From a virus, in the IMG/VR virus record IMGVR_UViG_3300022751_000017, positions 1 to 64,000 of that record: a stretch of 64,000 bases of DNA. One strand, 5' to 3'. Below, piece by piece: positions 16,650 to 24,244 of the stretch. How positions within the stretch are numbered: position 1 is the first letter of the stretch; every line of letters begins with the position of its first letter. The position numbers were made by a program, and so were the translations under genes. The notes under the pieces were generated by a model. It was not told the DNA's origin. It searched no databases and was given only the letters and a program-made list of their open reading frames with translations.

Positions 16650-16937
16650 ATGTCTGACCAACTAAACAAACTGGAAGAAGCCCAGAGAATAAATTACAAA
16701 ATCAAGGGCGTAGAAAAATACAGAGACCTCATAAATAAGGTTCTGATCAATCACGTAGAAGCTGGTACGCCACTGCCGCCAATATGGACCAGGCCTAATG
16801 CTATTCATTCAGGGTCTATGGATCTTAATCCATTGTATCTACCAATGCAGCTGGAAGAATTCTGGCATGGATATGTATCCAACATAGAACTGCATATAGA
16901 AAGCCTTAAAGGTGAACTGGAAGAGGTAATGAAGTAA
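16650..16937 (+). CDS. Small coiled-coil hypothetical protein
   Basis: 95 residues, helical and charged at both ends (KLEEAQRINYKIKGVEKY and LEEFWHGYVSNIELHIESLK) around a proline-rich turn (GTPLPPIWTRP). Not recognised. Confidence 0.55.
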   Translation: MSDQLNKLEEAQRINYKIKGVEKYRDLINKVLINHVEAGTPLPPIWTRPNAIHSGSMDLNPLYLPMQLEEFWHGYVSNIELHIESLKGELEEVMK

Positions 16938-16975
16938 ACAAAAATGTTCTATTTGGGACAACTAAAAAAATAAAC

Positions 16976-17611
16976 ATGAAATTTCTCTCCATAGATTTAG
17001 AAACAACCGGCCTGGATAGTGCTCGTGACCAGATACTTGAATTTGGTGCTGTATTTGTTGATACGACCAAAATCCCAAATGATTGGCCACAGCTTACTAT
17101 GATAATTAATCACCGGATAATATCAGGGGGTGCTGTAGCGCTCCATATGAATAGTCGTATTATCGAGCAACTTGCTGGGTATGCCAAGCGTAAAGATGTT
17201 GATCAGCACATGGTAAGCCCGGACCAGCTATTATACAAAATAACCTCATTCCTTTCTGAGAGTATGTCAGAAGATGAAATTCAGGATGTTGTGATAAATA
17301 TCACTGTAGCAGGTAAAAATCCATCTGGTTTTGATATCCCGTTTCTTAAAAATCACTTTAATAAGCATAATTTTAGCGGTACGGAACTATATACATCGGT
17401 AAATGATAACCCGGAAAGTCAGAATGTGCTCAACTTCAGAAGAAGGGTAATTGACCCGGCTGTGCTTTATGTAGACTGGGATAAAGATGAAATACTTCCT
17501 GACCTGGAAGAATGTAAAAGGCGCGCCGGCATGACTGAGCATGTTGCTCATACTGCACTGGAAGACGCCATGGATGTGGCTATGCTTATTTATAAGAAAA
17601 TACACGGGTAA
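16976..17611 (+). CDS. DnaQ-like 3'-5' exonuclease (DEDDh)
   Basis: 211 residues. ExoI motif SIDLETTGLD (D7, E9), ExoII GKNPSGFDIPFL with its aspartate in the middle, and ExoIII HTALEDAMDVAML near the C-terminus, where the histidine and aspartate place it in the DEDDh class. It removes nucleotides from 3' ends, probably as a proofreading or DNA-processing nuclease in replication. It stands alone, not fused to a polymerase. Confidence 0.85.
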   Translation: MKFLSIDLETTGLDSARDQILEFGAVFVDTTKIPNDWPQLTMIINHRIISGGAVALHMNSRIIEQLAGYAKRKDVDQHMVSPDQLLYKITSFLSESMSEDEIQDVVINITVAGKNPSGFDIPFLKNHFNKHNFSGTELYTSVNDNPESQNVLNFRRRVIDPAVLYVDWDKDEILPDLEECKRRAGMTEHVAHTALEDAMDVAMLIYKKIHG

Positions 17612-17674
17612 TGTAATTTATAGTAGCGCCTTTTCTTATGTACTGATTATTAGCATAAATAAAAAAATCAAACA

Positions 17675-17998
17675 ATGAGCACAATAACCATAAACAATAA
17701 GGGATATGTAGGTAATAGTATAACCATCATAAACGGAGTAGTATCCATAGATGGCAAAGTACAGGATGCCGGTAATGAAAAGCAGATTAATATAACAGTT
17801 ACCGGAGACATCACTAACCTGTCAGTTGATGCATGCATATCATGCCAAATTACTGGTAATGCAGGCTCAGTAAAAACTGTATCGGGCGATGTAACTTGTG
17901 GTGATGTGTCTGGTAGTGTAAGTACTGTCTCCGGAGATGTAGTAGCTTATATTATACATGGGTCGGCATCTACCGTATCTGGTGATATTATGAAATAA
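17675..17998 (+). CDS. Small beta-helix repeat protein (VSGDV repeats)
   Basis: 107 residues. The C-terminal half contains three turns of the pattern V-x-TVSGDV (KTVSGDV, STVSGDV, STVSGDI) alternating with short GDVSGSV-like turns, as in bactofilin-like or right-handed beta-helix proteins. Such short repeat proteins are frequent in phages and prophages; their role is unknown. Two cysteines sit in adjacent turns (DACISCQI). Confidence 0.65.
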   Translation: MSTITINNKGYVGNSITIINGVVSIDGKVQDAGNEKQINITVTGDITNLSVDACISCQITGNAGSVKTVSGDVTCGDVSGSVSTVSGDVVAYIIHGSASTVSGDIMK

Positions 17999-18005
17999 CT
18001 TAGTG

Positions 18006-18296
18006 ATGGCAAAGACAACCCATAAGCAACCTGCAATCCGTACTGGAGGAGATGGCTTGTCTCCGTACCCATCAAAAATAGATAGAGAAGAAAAGAGAGA
18101 TGGCGCATGCTATGAACTTACTTTACCTCTTGACATTGAGCGCATACCCAGGATAATAGGTGTAGGAGGTAAACTCAGGGAATGCCTTGATGGTTTCTTC
18201 TCTGTATATGATGAGCGCGGAGGTGTTACCTTCTTCAGGGTGGGTCCGCAGATAATAGATCAGCTGAAATTAGAAAACAAAATAATTAAAATTTAA
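18006..18296 (+). CDS. Hypothetical protein
   Basis: 96 residues from ATG 18006; a GTG three bases upstream is also in frame. The second half (IPRIIGVGGKLRECLDGFFSVYDERGG) is beta-rich. Not recognised. Confidence 0.5.
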   Translation: MAKTTHKQPAIRTGGDGLSPYPSKIDREEKRDGACYELTLPLDIERIPRIIGVGGKLRECLDGFFSVYDERGGVTFFRVGPQIIDQLKLENKIIKI

Positions 18297-18312
18297 AAAC
18301 TCCACACACAAC

Positions 18313-18831
18313 ATGGAATTTGCTAAAATGAGTAAGGGCACCACCTATAACTTGAAGGTGACCAAAATAACTGAAAACGTCAAGTCTATAAATACCAGGA
18401 GTGGCACGCGATACAGGCATGACATAGAGGGTATAGATACAGGAACAGGCTTCAAGTATAAGTGTGAGTATCTTACCCGGGAGACAACCCAAGATCAGTT
18501 CGCACTACACTGCTATTCCAAAGTAAGGTGCATCAGTGATTATGCTGAAGGAGATACCATAGAGCCATGCACGCTTGAGGTATGTGATAGTCCTGCAAGT
18601 AGAGATCGGAAACTTCCAGCCTTCCATGGAGATGATCCGGCACCATCTGCCAAGTCTGTAAACGTTTCTGGATTGAGTACTACATTTGCGCATGCATATG
18701 CTAAGGATATACTGGTGGCAGAGATGTCCAGGTGGCATCCAGCAAGGGCAGTAACACCTGAAGATATAGCCCGTATGAATCTGAATGCGGAAATGATAAA
18801 CGCATCTATTGTCAGCAGTATAATTTTCTAA
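18313..18831 (+). CDS. Putative single-stranded DNA-binding (OB-fold-like) protein
   Basis: 172 residues. The first 80 residues read as a series of beta strands (TYNLKVTKITENVKSI, RYRHDIEGID, FKYKCEYLT, FALHCYSKVRCIS) in an OB-fold order, and the neighbouring exonuclease fits a replication role. The C-terminal third is helical and lacks the usual acidic tip of bacterial SSB. This call is structural inference only. Confidence 0.45.
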   Translation: MEFAKMSKGTTYNLKVTKITENVKSINTRSGTRYRHDIEGIDTGTGFKYKCEYLTRETTQDQFALHCYSKVRCISDYAEGDTIEPCTLEVCDSPASRDRKLPAFHGDDPAPSAKSVNVSGLSTTFAHAYAKDILVAEMSRWHPARAVTPEDIARMNLNAEMINASIVSSIIF

Positions 18832-18836
18832 AGCTT

Positions 18837-19007
18837 ATGAAAGAGATAAAGAGGTTATTTGTATATATATGGCAGCACATGTGGTTTAGTCATTGTGATT
18901 TATGTGATAAGCGCAGTAGTAGAGAATATATCATAGAATATAGTGGAATTGGGATCAATTTATGTCCTGAATGTTACGCTAAAGAAATGAAAGATAATGG
19001 GAAATAG
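18837..19007 (+). CDS. Small zinc-ribbon protein
   Basis: 56 residues. CDLCDKR and LCPECYAKEMKD form two CxxC knuckles about 22 residues apart, a minimal zinc ribbon of the type used in small DNA- or protein-binding adaptors. It overlaps the next gene by 11 bp. Confidence 0.6.
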   Translation: MKEIKRLFVYIWQHMWFSHCDLCDKRSSREYIIEYSGIGINLCPECYAKEMKDNGK

Positions 19008-19839
19008 GCGCTATCATATACACATACCCTCATTCTCGGAATATGCATACCGCATGCTAATGGGTTTATCTGAGCAGCAGAAACTTCAGCTACATGAGGA
19101 CGAACAAAAAATCGTATCCTCTGCCAGGAACATAAGTAAGTTCACAGCACATGAGCCATTTGAGAAGATACTTCTGCTACTTACTAAGGTAGGATACGAG
19201 TGGGTGCTGCTTATGGGGCCTACAAAAGAGGCTATAGAGCAGGTGCACTTCGCCACATTCAACCAGTACGATTTTGAATCCAAGAGAGTAGATGCAATAA
19301 ATGCTGCAGCAAGAGAGCGTGTGTGCGCAGCATCCAGTCACCAGGTAATGCTTACGGCACATATGTGTGCACAGAACTGCCAGACCAGTGTATATAACCT
19401 CTCTCAGTACAGTAAGGACCTGGTAAAGGCCGGACGAAGCTTCAATAAAATGAAGACCACGGACGAAGAGTTGCAGGAAGCTACGGAGTCTTATCAGTAC
19501 ATGAATAGAGTGCTCTGCGCACAATTAAATAGCATGGACTGGGCGCTCAACACGCTGGGACTGGATCAGCAGGAGTTAAGGATATTATCTATCCTTTTTG
19601 ATAAGCAGACCAGCGCGCGGTCGCAGCAGGAAATATCGGAAGGAGCTCAACTGAAGGGGAAGAAGGCCTACCTGAAAAAATATCTGGATAAACTACAGGC
19701 AGATGGGCTCATAACCAGTGACAAGGATAACTCCGGGCGCATAAAGACCCGTAATCACTACTACTTAATAACCGGTAAGGGGATTGAGAAGATGATGAAG
19801 TATAGGTTGTATATTCACAAAAAAACTTTCAATAAGTAA
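18997..19839 (+). CDS. Helical protein with C-terminal winged helix-turn-helix
   Basis: 280 residues. Residues 1-185 are almost all helical with several cysteines. Residues 190-275 form a MarR-like winged helix: QQELRILSILFDK, an ISEGAQLKGKKAYLKKYLDKL recognition region, then DGLITSDKDNSGRIK and HYYLITGKGIEKM as the wing. A DNA-binding regulator is likely; the long N-terminal domain is unfamiliar. Confidence 0.55.
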   Translation: MGNRRYHIHIPSFSEYAYRMLMGLSEQQKLQLHEDEQKIVSSARNISKFTAHEPFEKILLLLTKVGYEWVLLMGPTKEAIEQVHFATFNQYDFESKRVDAINAAARERVCAASSHQVMLTAHMCAQNCQTSVYNLSQYSKDLVKAGRSFNKMKTTDEELQEATESYQYMNRVLCAQLNSMDWALNTLGLDQQELRILSILFDKQTSARSQQEISEGAQLKGKKAYLKKYLDKLQADGLITSDKDNSGRIKTRNHYYLITGKGIEKMMKYRLYIHKKTFNK

Positions 19840-19845
19840 ATCGCT

Positions 19846-20001
19846 ATGAAATATTACTATGCATTAATTATCGCTATTGCCATTTGTTATTTATTAATCC
19901 AAATATTCAATCATGTTGATCCATGGATTGCGATTTTACTTCTCGTTGTTATAATAGGTTTTATTATTAAATTCATCATAAACAAAACAAAAAATAAATG
20001 A
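19846..20001 (+). CDS. Very small membrane protein
   Basis: 51 residues, nearly all hydrophobic, with two membrane segments (residues 5-21 and 27-45) around a NHVDPW turn and a basic tail. It overlaps the next gene (a lipoprotein) by 4 bp (ATGA), so the two probably act together at the envelope. Confidence 0.6.
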   Translation: MKYYYALIIAIAICYLLIQIFNHVDPWIAILLLVVIIGFIIKFIINKTKNK

Positions 20002-20786
20002 AAAAAACAATCATGGCGCTACTTAGCGCATGCGTATTGCTCGCATCATGCGAAAGGGTAGCCCCGAATTATCAAGGTGTTCTTATGGAAAATTACGGCA
20101 AGTCGGGTAAGTCTGATTTTAGCTTGCAAAAAGGACGTGTGTGGACCGCCGGGTTTGGGAAGGAGTTGTTCCAAGTCCCATTGTGGGAACAGAGGGGAAA
20201 TTACGGAGATCAAGTGCTAAGGCTTAAGGCTTCGGATAATACTGAGTTCAGTGCAAAACCGATATATTCTTTCAAGGTTATTGAAAGCAGAGCTATTGAT
20301 GTTGTATTTGAAAATAAACAGCTTGGCGCAGGGGAGGACTTCATACAGTCATTAGAGGATAATATTTTGGAGAATAAAATATACGATTTGATGAAGGAAG
20401 AAAGCAGGAAGTACACGACCGATACACTTATGGCTAATGGCGGGTCCTTGCGTTTTGAGGAAACCGTACAATTGCTAGTGCGGAAGGCATTCTCAGAAAA
20501 AGGGTTAGATCTTATGACATTCTCCTGTCAACTAGATTTTAGCGACAAGGTGAAGGCCCGGATAGATACAAGGAATGAAGTAAATACTAATGTCACCGTT
20601 ATTGACCAACAGATAATTGAGCAGCGCAAGAAAAATGAACTTGCTGCATTGCAGCGCGATTACAATAAAATACTTAGCGAGGGAATTACCCCTCAGTTGC
20701 TGCAGCAGCAGTTCATCGAAAAATGGGATGGTCATACTGCCATTTACGGAAGTGCCCCATTTTTTATAAAAGATATAAAACAATAA
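19998..20786 (+). CDS. SPFH/Band-7-like lipoprotein
   Basis: 262 residues. The N-terminus MKKTIMALLSACVLLASCE is a lipoprotein signal with lipobox LASC, so it is anchored to the periplasmic face of a membrane. The body (NYQGVLMENYG, TAGFGKELFQVPLWEQRG, then a long helix with EQRKKNELAALQRDYNKIL) has the order of SPFH/prohibitin-like domains. Such proteins in phages may alter the host envelope. A strong terminator follows. Confidence 0.65.
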   Translation: MKKTIMALLSACVLLASCERVAPNYQGVLMENYGKSGKSDFSLQKGRVWTAGFGKELFQVPLWEQRGNYGDQVLRLKASDNTEFSAKPIYSFKVIESRAIDVVFENKQLGAGEDFIQSLEDNILENKIYDLMKEESRKYTTDTLMANGGSLRFEETVQLLVRKAFSEKGLDLMTFSCQLDFSDKVKARIDTRNEVNTNVTVIDQQIIEQRKKNELAALQRDYNKILSEGITPQLLQQQFIEKWDGHTAIYGSAPFFIKDIKQ

Positions 20787-20795
20787 GTTCAAGGT

Positions 20796-20830
20796 GCGTG
20801 GTGCAGGGTTGATTATATCCTGCACCACGC
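20796..20830 (+). terminator. Intrinsic terminator
   Basis: Perfect 12-bp stem GCGTGGTGCAGG / CCTGCACCACGC (20796-20807 with 20819-20830), loop 11 nt, then ATATTTTG. It ends the early operon after the lipoprotein. Confidence 0.75.
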
Positions 20831-20858
20831 ATATTTTGTATTTAATAAAAACATTCTG

Positions 20859-21884
20859 ATGAGCGCACAAGAACTACCATTTATCCTTGAAGACATAGTA
20901 GCTTCAAGAGAGACAATAAGAGCCACTTCAAAGAATTCAGATGCATTACGTAAGGTGCAGCTGAGGAGTATCCGTATCCGACCATGCTTCAATGCCCGGC
21001 GCCAAGGGTTCCACACAGAGCATATGTGGGAACTGCTGTTAGGTATACCAGACCTGGCAGAGGCTATCTTTCAGAACAATGGCCCTGCTACTCCTTTGCT
21101 GGGCGATATAACTGTAGATGGTGTATTCTACCAGACAGATGGAGAGCGCCGCATACGTGCCCTACGACACCTCATAAGAGAGGGTAAAACAGTGTACCCT
21201 AATGGAGATTCAGTAGATGAAGTGCTGGTACTGCTGAACCCAAGAAATACCACAGACCTGGAGCGCAAGAGAAAGGTGCTTACCACGGAAGATAACCTGA
21301 AGCTGCGTCCTATGGACAAAGCCTGGTTTTACAAGTCCTTTGAGACAGAAGGTGCTGGCATGACCCATGATGAGATAGCCAAGTTCCTCAATGTTTCCCG
21401 GCAATCAGTAGACAACTACATCCAAGCCTCGGAGCTTTCTCAGGAGGTGCAGGATAAGATAGACTGCGGAGAGATTACTATGACCAAGGCCCTGGCTGAT
21501 TACCGCGAAGCAAACCCTAAGCGTAAAACAAAGCTGGTAGAGGTAGATATAGAGTCTGGCGAAGTACTGGAGCAAAAGAAGCCAGAAGAAAAAGTCATGA
21601 ATGGTGACGAAGATGAATTCTTGGACCAGCAGGATAACAGCATATCATCTGCCGGTACGAAAGGTGGTCCAAAGGAAGGCGGCAGCGGAGAAGTAGTGAT
21701 CGGCAAGGATAGCATATACATGGATGGTCAGAAGCTGGCGCTGTGGAAGCAATTCGTAAACCGGTACGAGAAACTAAAGACCGAGATAATAATGGGCGCC
21801 ACACTAGAAAATGGGCACTTGCTGAAAGTTGACGACATGCTTGCGGAGAGGCTGAAAAATGAGTATAATTTAACCGTAAAATAA
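20859..21884 (+). CDS. ParB-like protein
   Basis: 341 residues. A ParB/Srx-type N-domain contains the DGERRIRAL motif (about 93-101). It is followed by a helix-turn-helix (MTHDEIAKFLNVSRQSVDNYIQ, about 168-189) and an acidic linker with a C-terminal helical domain. ParB proteins bind DNA as CTP-switch clamps or act as nucleases. No ParA partner is in the window, so a regulatory or DNA-modification role is as likely as partition. The terminator at 20796 lies upstream, but I see no convincing promoter. Confidence 0.75.
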   Translation: MSAQELPFILEDIVASRETIRATSKNSDALRKVQLRSIRIRPCFNARRQGFHTEHMWELLLGIPDLAEAIFQNNGPATPLLGDITVDGVFYQTDGERRIRALRHLIREGKTVYPNGDSVDEVLVLLNPRNTTDLERKRKVLTTEDNLKLRPMDKAWFYKSFETEGAGMTHDEIAKFLNVSRQSVDNYIQASELSQEVQDKIDCGEITMTKALADYREANPKRKTKLVEVDIESGEVLEQKKPEEKVMNGDEDEFLDQQDNSISSAGTKGGPKEGGSGEVVIGKDSIYMDGQKLALWKQFVNRYEKLKTEIIMGATLENGHLLKVDDMLAERLKNEYNLTVK

Positions 21885-21889
21885 AAACC

Positions 21890-22324
21890 ATGAACACATT
21901 TTCATTGAACATTATTACCCTGCAGCATCCGGACGGCAGCTACATATCATCATCCCCTCAATTATTGGATACTGAGGCATCTGGAGTTACAAAAGAAGAG
22001 TCCATAGAGCAATATAAAAAGCTTATCCCTTCTCTTATGCTGGATAAAAGAAATGACATGATCCAGTACCTTACTAAAGAAGGAATAGAGTTTGATATAA
22101 CGAGCATACCTTGCGTACTTAATGAAGTGGTAGCAGCATCTGTATCCAGTGATAGCACAGTAGATGTCTCACGTAAGCTTGAGATACTGCATCTGTATCA
22201 AAGAGTAGGCTACCCACAGGCAGAGCTATCGCTCTCCAGGCATTGTGAGCTACAGTATCTGGGAATGATAAAGGATATAGAACTCGACAAGGAAAAGCTC
22301 AGGCTTGAGCAGAAAATAAGATAA
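21890..22324 (+). CDS. Hypothetical protein
   Basis: 144 residues, soluble, with a helical C-terminal third (KDIELDKEKLRLEQKI). It follows the ParB-like gene by 5 bp. Not recognised. Confidence 0.5.
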   Translation: MNTFSLNIITLQHPDGSYISSSPQLLDTEASGVTKEESIEQYKKLIPSLMLDKRNDMIQYLTKEGIEFDITSIPCVLNEVVAASVSSDSTVDVSRKLEILHLYQRVGYPQAELSLSRHCELQYLGMIKDIELDKEKLRLEQKIR

Positions 22325-22364
22325 TTTCACACAACAGAACACCGGTCAGGGCCGGATATATTTT

Positions 22365-22634
22365 ATGGAAACTAACCAAGACAAGACATCTGCACAATTA
22401 CATGGTAAAAAATTGATTGATTCAGTACAATATGAGGCTGAGGCGAGAGATTCCAGTATCCGTAAATCTTGCGAAGAAATGGCTAAAGAAAACGGATTTT
22501 CTGAAGATTTTGCCAGGGCGTGATATGCTTGGAGAATGTTTATCAGAACCAGCATACCAGGTAAGATTGATTATGAAGGCTTGAAGCAGCGATGGCTTAA
22601 GATTAAAGAATTAGGTGAGTTAAATCATGGTTGA
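22365..22634 (+). pseudogene. Small gene interrupted by an in-frame TGA
   Basis: METNQDKTSAQLHGKK... runs 52 residues to FSEDFARA and stops at TGA (22521-22523). The same frame then continues YAWRMFIRTSIPGKIDYEGL for 36 residues to a second TGA (22632-22634), just before a terminator. The second part looks like natural protein, so the first TGA is either a nonsense mutation or a readthrough site. Not recognised. Confidence 0.5.
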
Positions 22635-22657
22635 TTTTCGGTTTGTTAAAATAGAGG

Positions 22658-22688
22658 GCTGCATGTTTCTACATGCAGCTTTTTATTG
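22658..22688 (+). terminator. Intrinsic terminator
   Basis: Perfect 9-bp stem GCTGCATGT / ACATGCAGC with a TTCT loop (22658-22679), followed by TTTTTATTG. It closes the rightward early region immediately before the accessory island. Confidence 0.85.
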
Positions 22689-22699
22689 TACAAATAGTG

Positions 22700-22725
22700 T
22701 AATTTTAACCCATTGGCGGAATTAA
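22700..22725 (+). repeat. Left copy of a 26-bp perfect inverted repeat bounding the island
   Basis: The 26 bases beginning TAATTTTAACCC and ending GGCGGAATTAA are the exact reverse complement of 30880-30905; the match stops on both sides. The two copies bound an 8.2-kb mixed-strand accessory region with a transposase inside. Each copy lies 19-26 bp upstream of an inward-facing small gene. Confidence 0.9.
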
Positions 22726-22744
22726 TCCCCGCTGGCAGGTGTTT

Positions 22745-22966
22745 ATGAAAATGGATATACTTTCAACTTGGAGTGGTATCATCGCAAATTTATCCCCGGT
22801 ACATCCTGGAATTGTTCCGTTAGATATTTTTTCCAGACCCCGTCAAGAAGATAGTGATTTGAAATCATTGCATAAAAATTCTGACGAACTAGACTCGGAT
22901 AAGAAGCAGAAACTTGTTGAACAGCTATGGGGTCTTCAGAACCGACGATTTTCAGAAGGAGTGTAA
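22745..22966 (+). CDS. Small hypothetical protein (uncertain)
   Basis: 73 residues from ATG 22745; 22751 is also possible. Charged second half (SDKKQKLVEQLWGLQNRRF). An antisense frame covers the same bases, but the plus-strand product has the more natural composition. Not recognised. Confidence 0.4.
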   Translation: MKMDILSTWSGIIANLSPVHPGIVPLDIFSRPRQEDSDLKSLHKNSDELDSDKKQKLVEQLWGLQNRRFSEGV

Positions 22967-23042
22967 GAAGCGTTTTCTGAGCCTCCACCTGAGCCTATCG
23001 CTTTTCCGTTTCCTTCTCTCCCAATATTGAAAAATAATTGAA

Positions 23043-23228
23043 ATGCAGCATCAATCAATTTTAGATAAAATAGATGTCCCGGAAACACTCATGGACATGA
23101 ATTTGCGGCTGAATATCATTCAGCTTATGTCTGATCCCTCAACAGATAAAGAACGTCAGCGCAGCAACATAAGAGTTGCACAGAAGTATCTGGCATCTTT
23201 ATCTAAATCTAAGTTGTTGAAGGATTAA
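23043..23228 (+). CDS. Small hypothetical protein
   Basis: 61 residues, helical and polar (MDMNLRLNIIQLMSDPSTDK). Not recognised. The 76 bp before it show no feature. Confidence 0.4.
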   Translation: MQHQSILDKIDVPETLMDMNLRLNIIQLMSDPSTDKERQRSNIRVAQKYLASLSKSKLLKD

Positions 23229-23307
23229 TCTTGCTTGATAATTATGGTGGGTGACTTACCCATTTACACGCAAGTCGCACTATTTAAATAAAACAGTATA
23301 TTTGAAT

Positions 23308-23457
23308 ATGAAAAAGTCTAAGATAACCATTGACCCGGATTTACCTCATAACCATATTTTATTTGTCCCTCTTGATCTACATGTGAACGTAGAGGAACGC
23401 TCAGAAGGTTTGCGCCGCCTTTTAAATCACCTCTTCCAAATAAAACCAATAGTATGA
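23308..23457 (+). CDS. Small hypothetical protein
   Basis: 49 residues from ATG 23308. This start is chosen because a TATATTTG box lies at 23297-23304, immediately upstream, and A-rich codons follow. No good -33 box is seen. It overlaps the next gene by 4 bp (ATGA). Confidence 0.45.
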   Translation: MKKSKITIDPDLPHNHILFVPLDLHVNVEERSEGLRRLLNHLFQIKPIV

Positions 23458-23603
23458 AAAAAAATGTCAAAACAGGACCAGGTCATCATCCACGGGAAAC
23501 CCATATTTCAGAGATACATCTGCCTGAACGTATTGACGCAAAGAAACTGATAGAAGACTTACGCCCATTCTTAAATTCGTGGATGAAGAAAGCACGACAG
23601 TAA
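23454..23603 (+). CDS. Small basic hypothetical protein
   Basis: 49 residues (MKKNVKTGPGHHPRETH...), with helices in LPERIDAKKLIEDLRPFL. It starts in an ATGA overlap with the previous gene, which supports it. Its last 137 bp overlap the 3' end of the opposite-strand gene 23467-23847, so one of the two ends may be wrong. Confidence 0.45.
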   Translation: MKKNVKTGPGHHPRETHISEIHLPERIDAKKLIEDLRPFLNSWMKKARQ

Positions 23604-23847
23604 AATTATCATCTCTAACTCTAGCCTCAAATAAATCTAGGTCTATTTTATTTGCACCTTGGGTTTGAATGAATGTCGTTAAGATTTCTCTAAACTCATC
23701 TATCTCATTAACCGGAACTGGGTTAATAGTGATTACATCGTAAATAAATCCATTTTCAGTATATTTAAATTGGCTTCCTATAAGGTGATTAAAAGATTGA
23801 CATACCTTTAATGCCTCTGCGTGAGGTAAGTATATTTCTGCTCCCAT
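23467..23847 (-). CDS. Hypothetical protein
   Basis: 126 residues. The first 95 or so (GAEIYLPHAEALKVCQSF to FTVVLSSSTNLRM) look natural; the remainder is antisense to the plus-strand gene 23454-23603 and may be a readthrough tail. The 34 bp upstream of its start are an inverted copy of the leader of 26688-27095, so the two genes share a promoter-like region. Confidence 0.5.
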   Translation of the reverse strand: MGAEIYLPHAEALKVCQSFNHLIGSQFKYTENGFIYDVITINPVPVNEIDEFREILTTFIQTQGANKIDLDLFEARVRDDNFTVVLSSSTNLRMGVSLLSVSLRQYVQADVSLKYGFPVDDDLVLF

Positions 23848-23851
23848 GTTA

Positions 23852-23885
23852 TTACATTTTGATTAGACACCATAAATGTAAAAAA
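23852..23885 (-). repeat. 34-bp promoter-region repeat, copy 1
   Basis: Read on the minus strand this matches 26649-26682 at 33 of 34 positions. It contains TACATTTA (7 of 8 bases of the -7 box) and a TCTAATCAAAATGTAA block a few bases before the start codon in both places. Confidence 0.75.
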
Positions 23886-23911
23886 GGTTCACTCTTCTAG
23901 TGAACCTTTTT
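23881..23911. terminator. Bidirectional hairpin terminator
   Basis: Perfect 13-bp stem AAAAAGGTTCACT / AGTGAACCTTTTT around CTTCT. A run on one side and T run on the other allow termination in both directions. It lies directly upstream of the promoter-like repeat 23852-23885 and insulates it. Confidence 0.75.
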
Positions 23912-24005
23912 ATTTTTCCTGCAATAAATCACCGACTTATACGCACTAAAAACATTTTTATGTTTAAAGTTGAAAACTTTAAACTATTTGGTTTAATTTC
24001 ACAAA

Positions 24006-24194
24006 ATGAAAACAAATAAACCGGACATAGACAAGCTCCGAACTATTAAAAACTATGCTGTCAAAGAGGGGGTCACCCCGGCTTATATTTATAAGCTGAA
24101 CAAGGCCGAAAAAATGGAGATAGTATCAATTGACGGGGTGCAGTTCGTGGATACGGATCAGTATCCAACGCTACCTACCAGGAAGGATAAATAA
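24006..24194 (+). CDS. Excisionase/MerR-like small DNA-binding protein
   Basis: 62 residues. LRTIKNYAVKEGVTPAYIYK is a helix-turn-helix of the excisionase/MerR type and is followed by a short wing (EIVSIDGVQFVDTDQYP), a layout typical of small Bacteroidetes DNA-binding proteins. It lies between two terminators as its own unit, directly before the transposase; a role in regulating or assisting recombination is possible but unproven. Confidence 0.6.
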   Translation: MKTNKPDIDKLRTIKNYAVKEGVTPAYIYKLNKAEKMEIVSIDGVQFVDTDQYPTLPTRKDK

Positions 24195-24198
24195 AAAG

Positions 24199-24236
24199 GC
24201 AAAAGCCCATCAAGTTTGGCGACCGAGGGCTTTTGC
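24199..24236. terminator. Intrinsic terminator
   Basis: Perfect 10-bp stem GCAAAAGCCC / GGGCTTTTGC (24199-24208 with 24227-24236). It ends the small gene upstream and shields the transposase from readthrough. A TTG at 24233 that could extend the transposase frame lies inside the stem. Confidence 0.7.
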
Positions 24237-24244
24237 TAGTAAGA

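Noticed and set aside
20859-21884. A complete ParAB partition system (phage-plasmid lifestyle)
   Set aside because: No ParA-type ATPase or centromere-like repeats are seen near the ParB-like gene in this window.
7247-22634. TGA recoded as an amino acid in this phage
   Set aside because: Many tightly packed genes end in TGA within ATGA overlaps, and all conserved large genes are full-length under the standard code with no internal TGA. The few in-frame TGA cases are better explained one by one.
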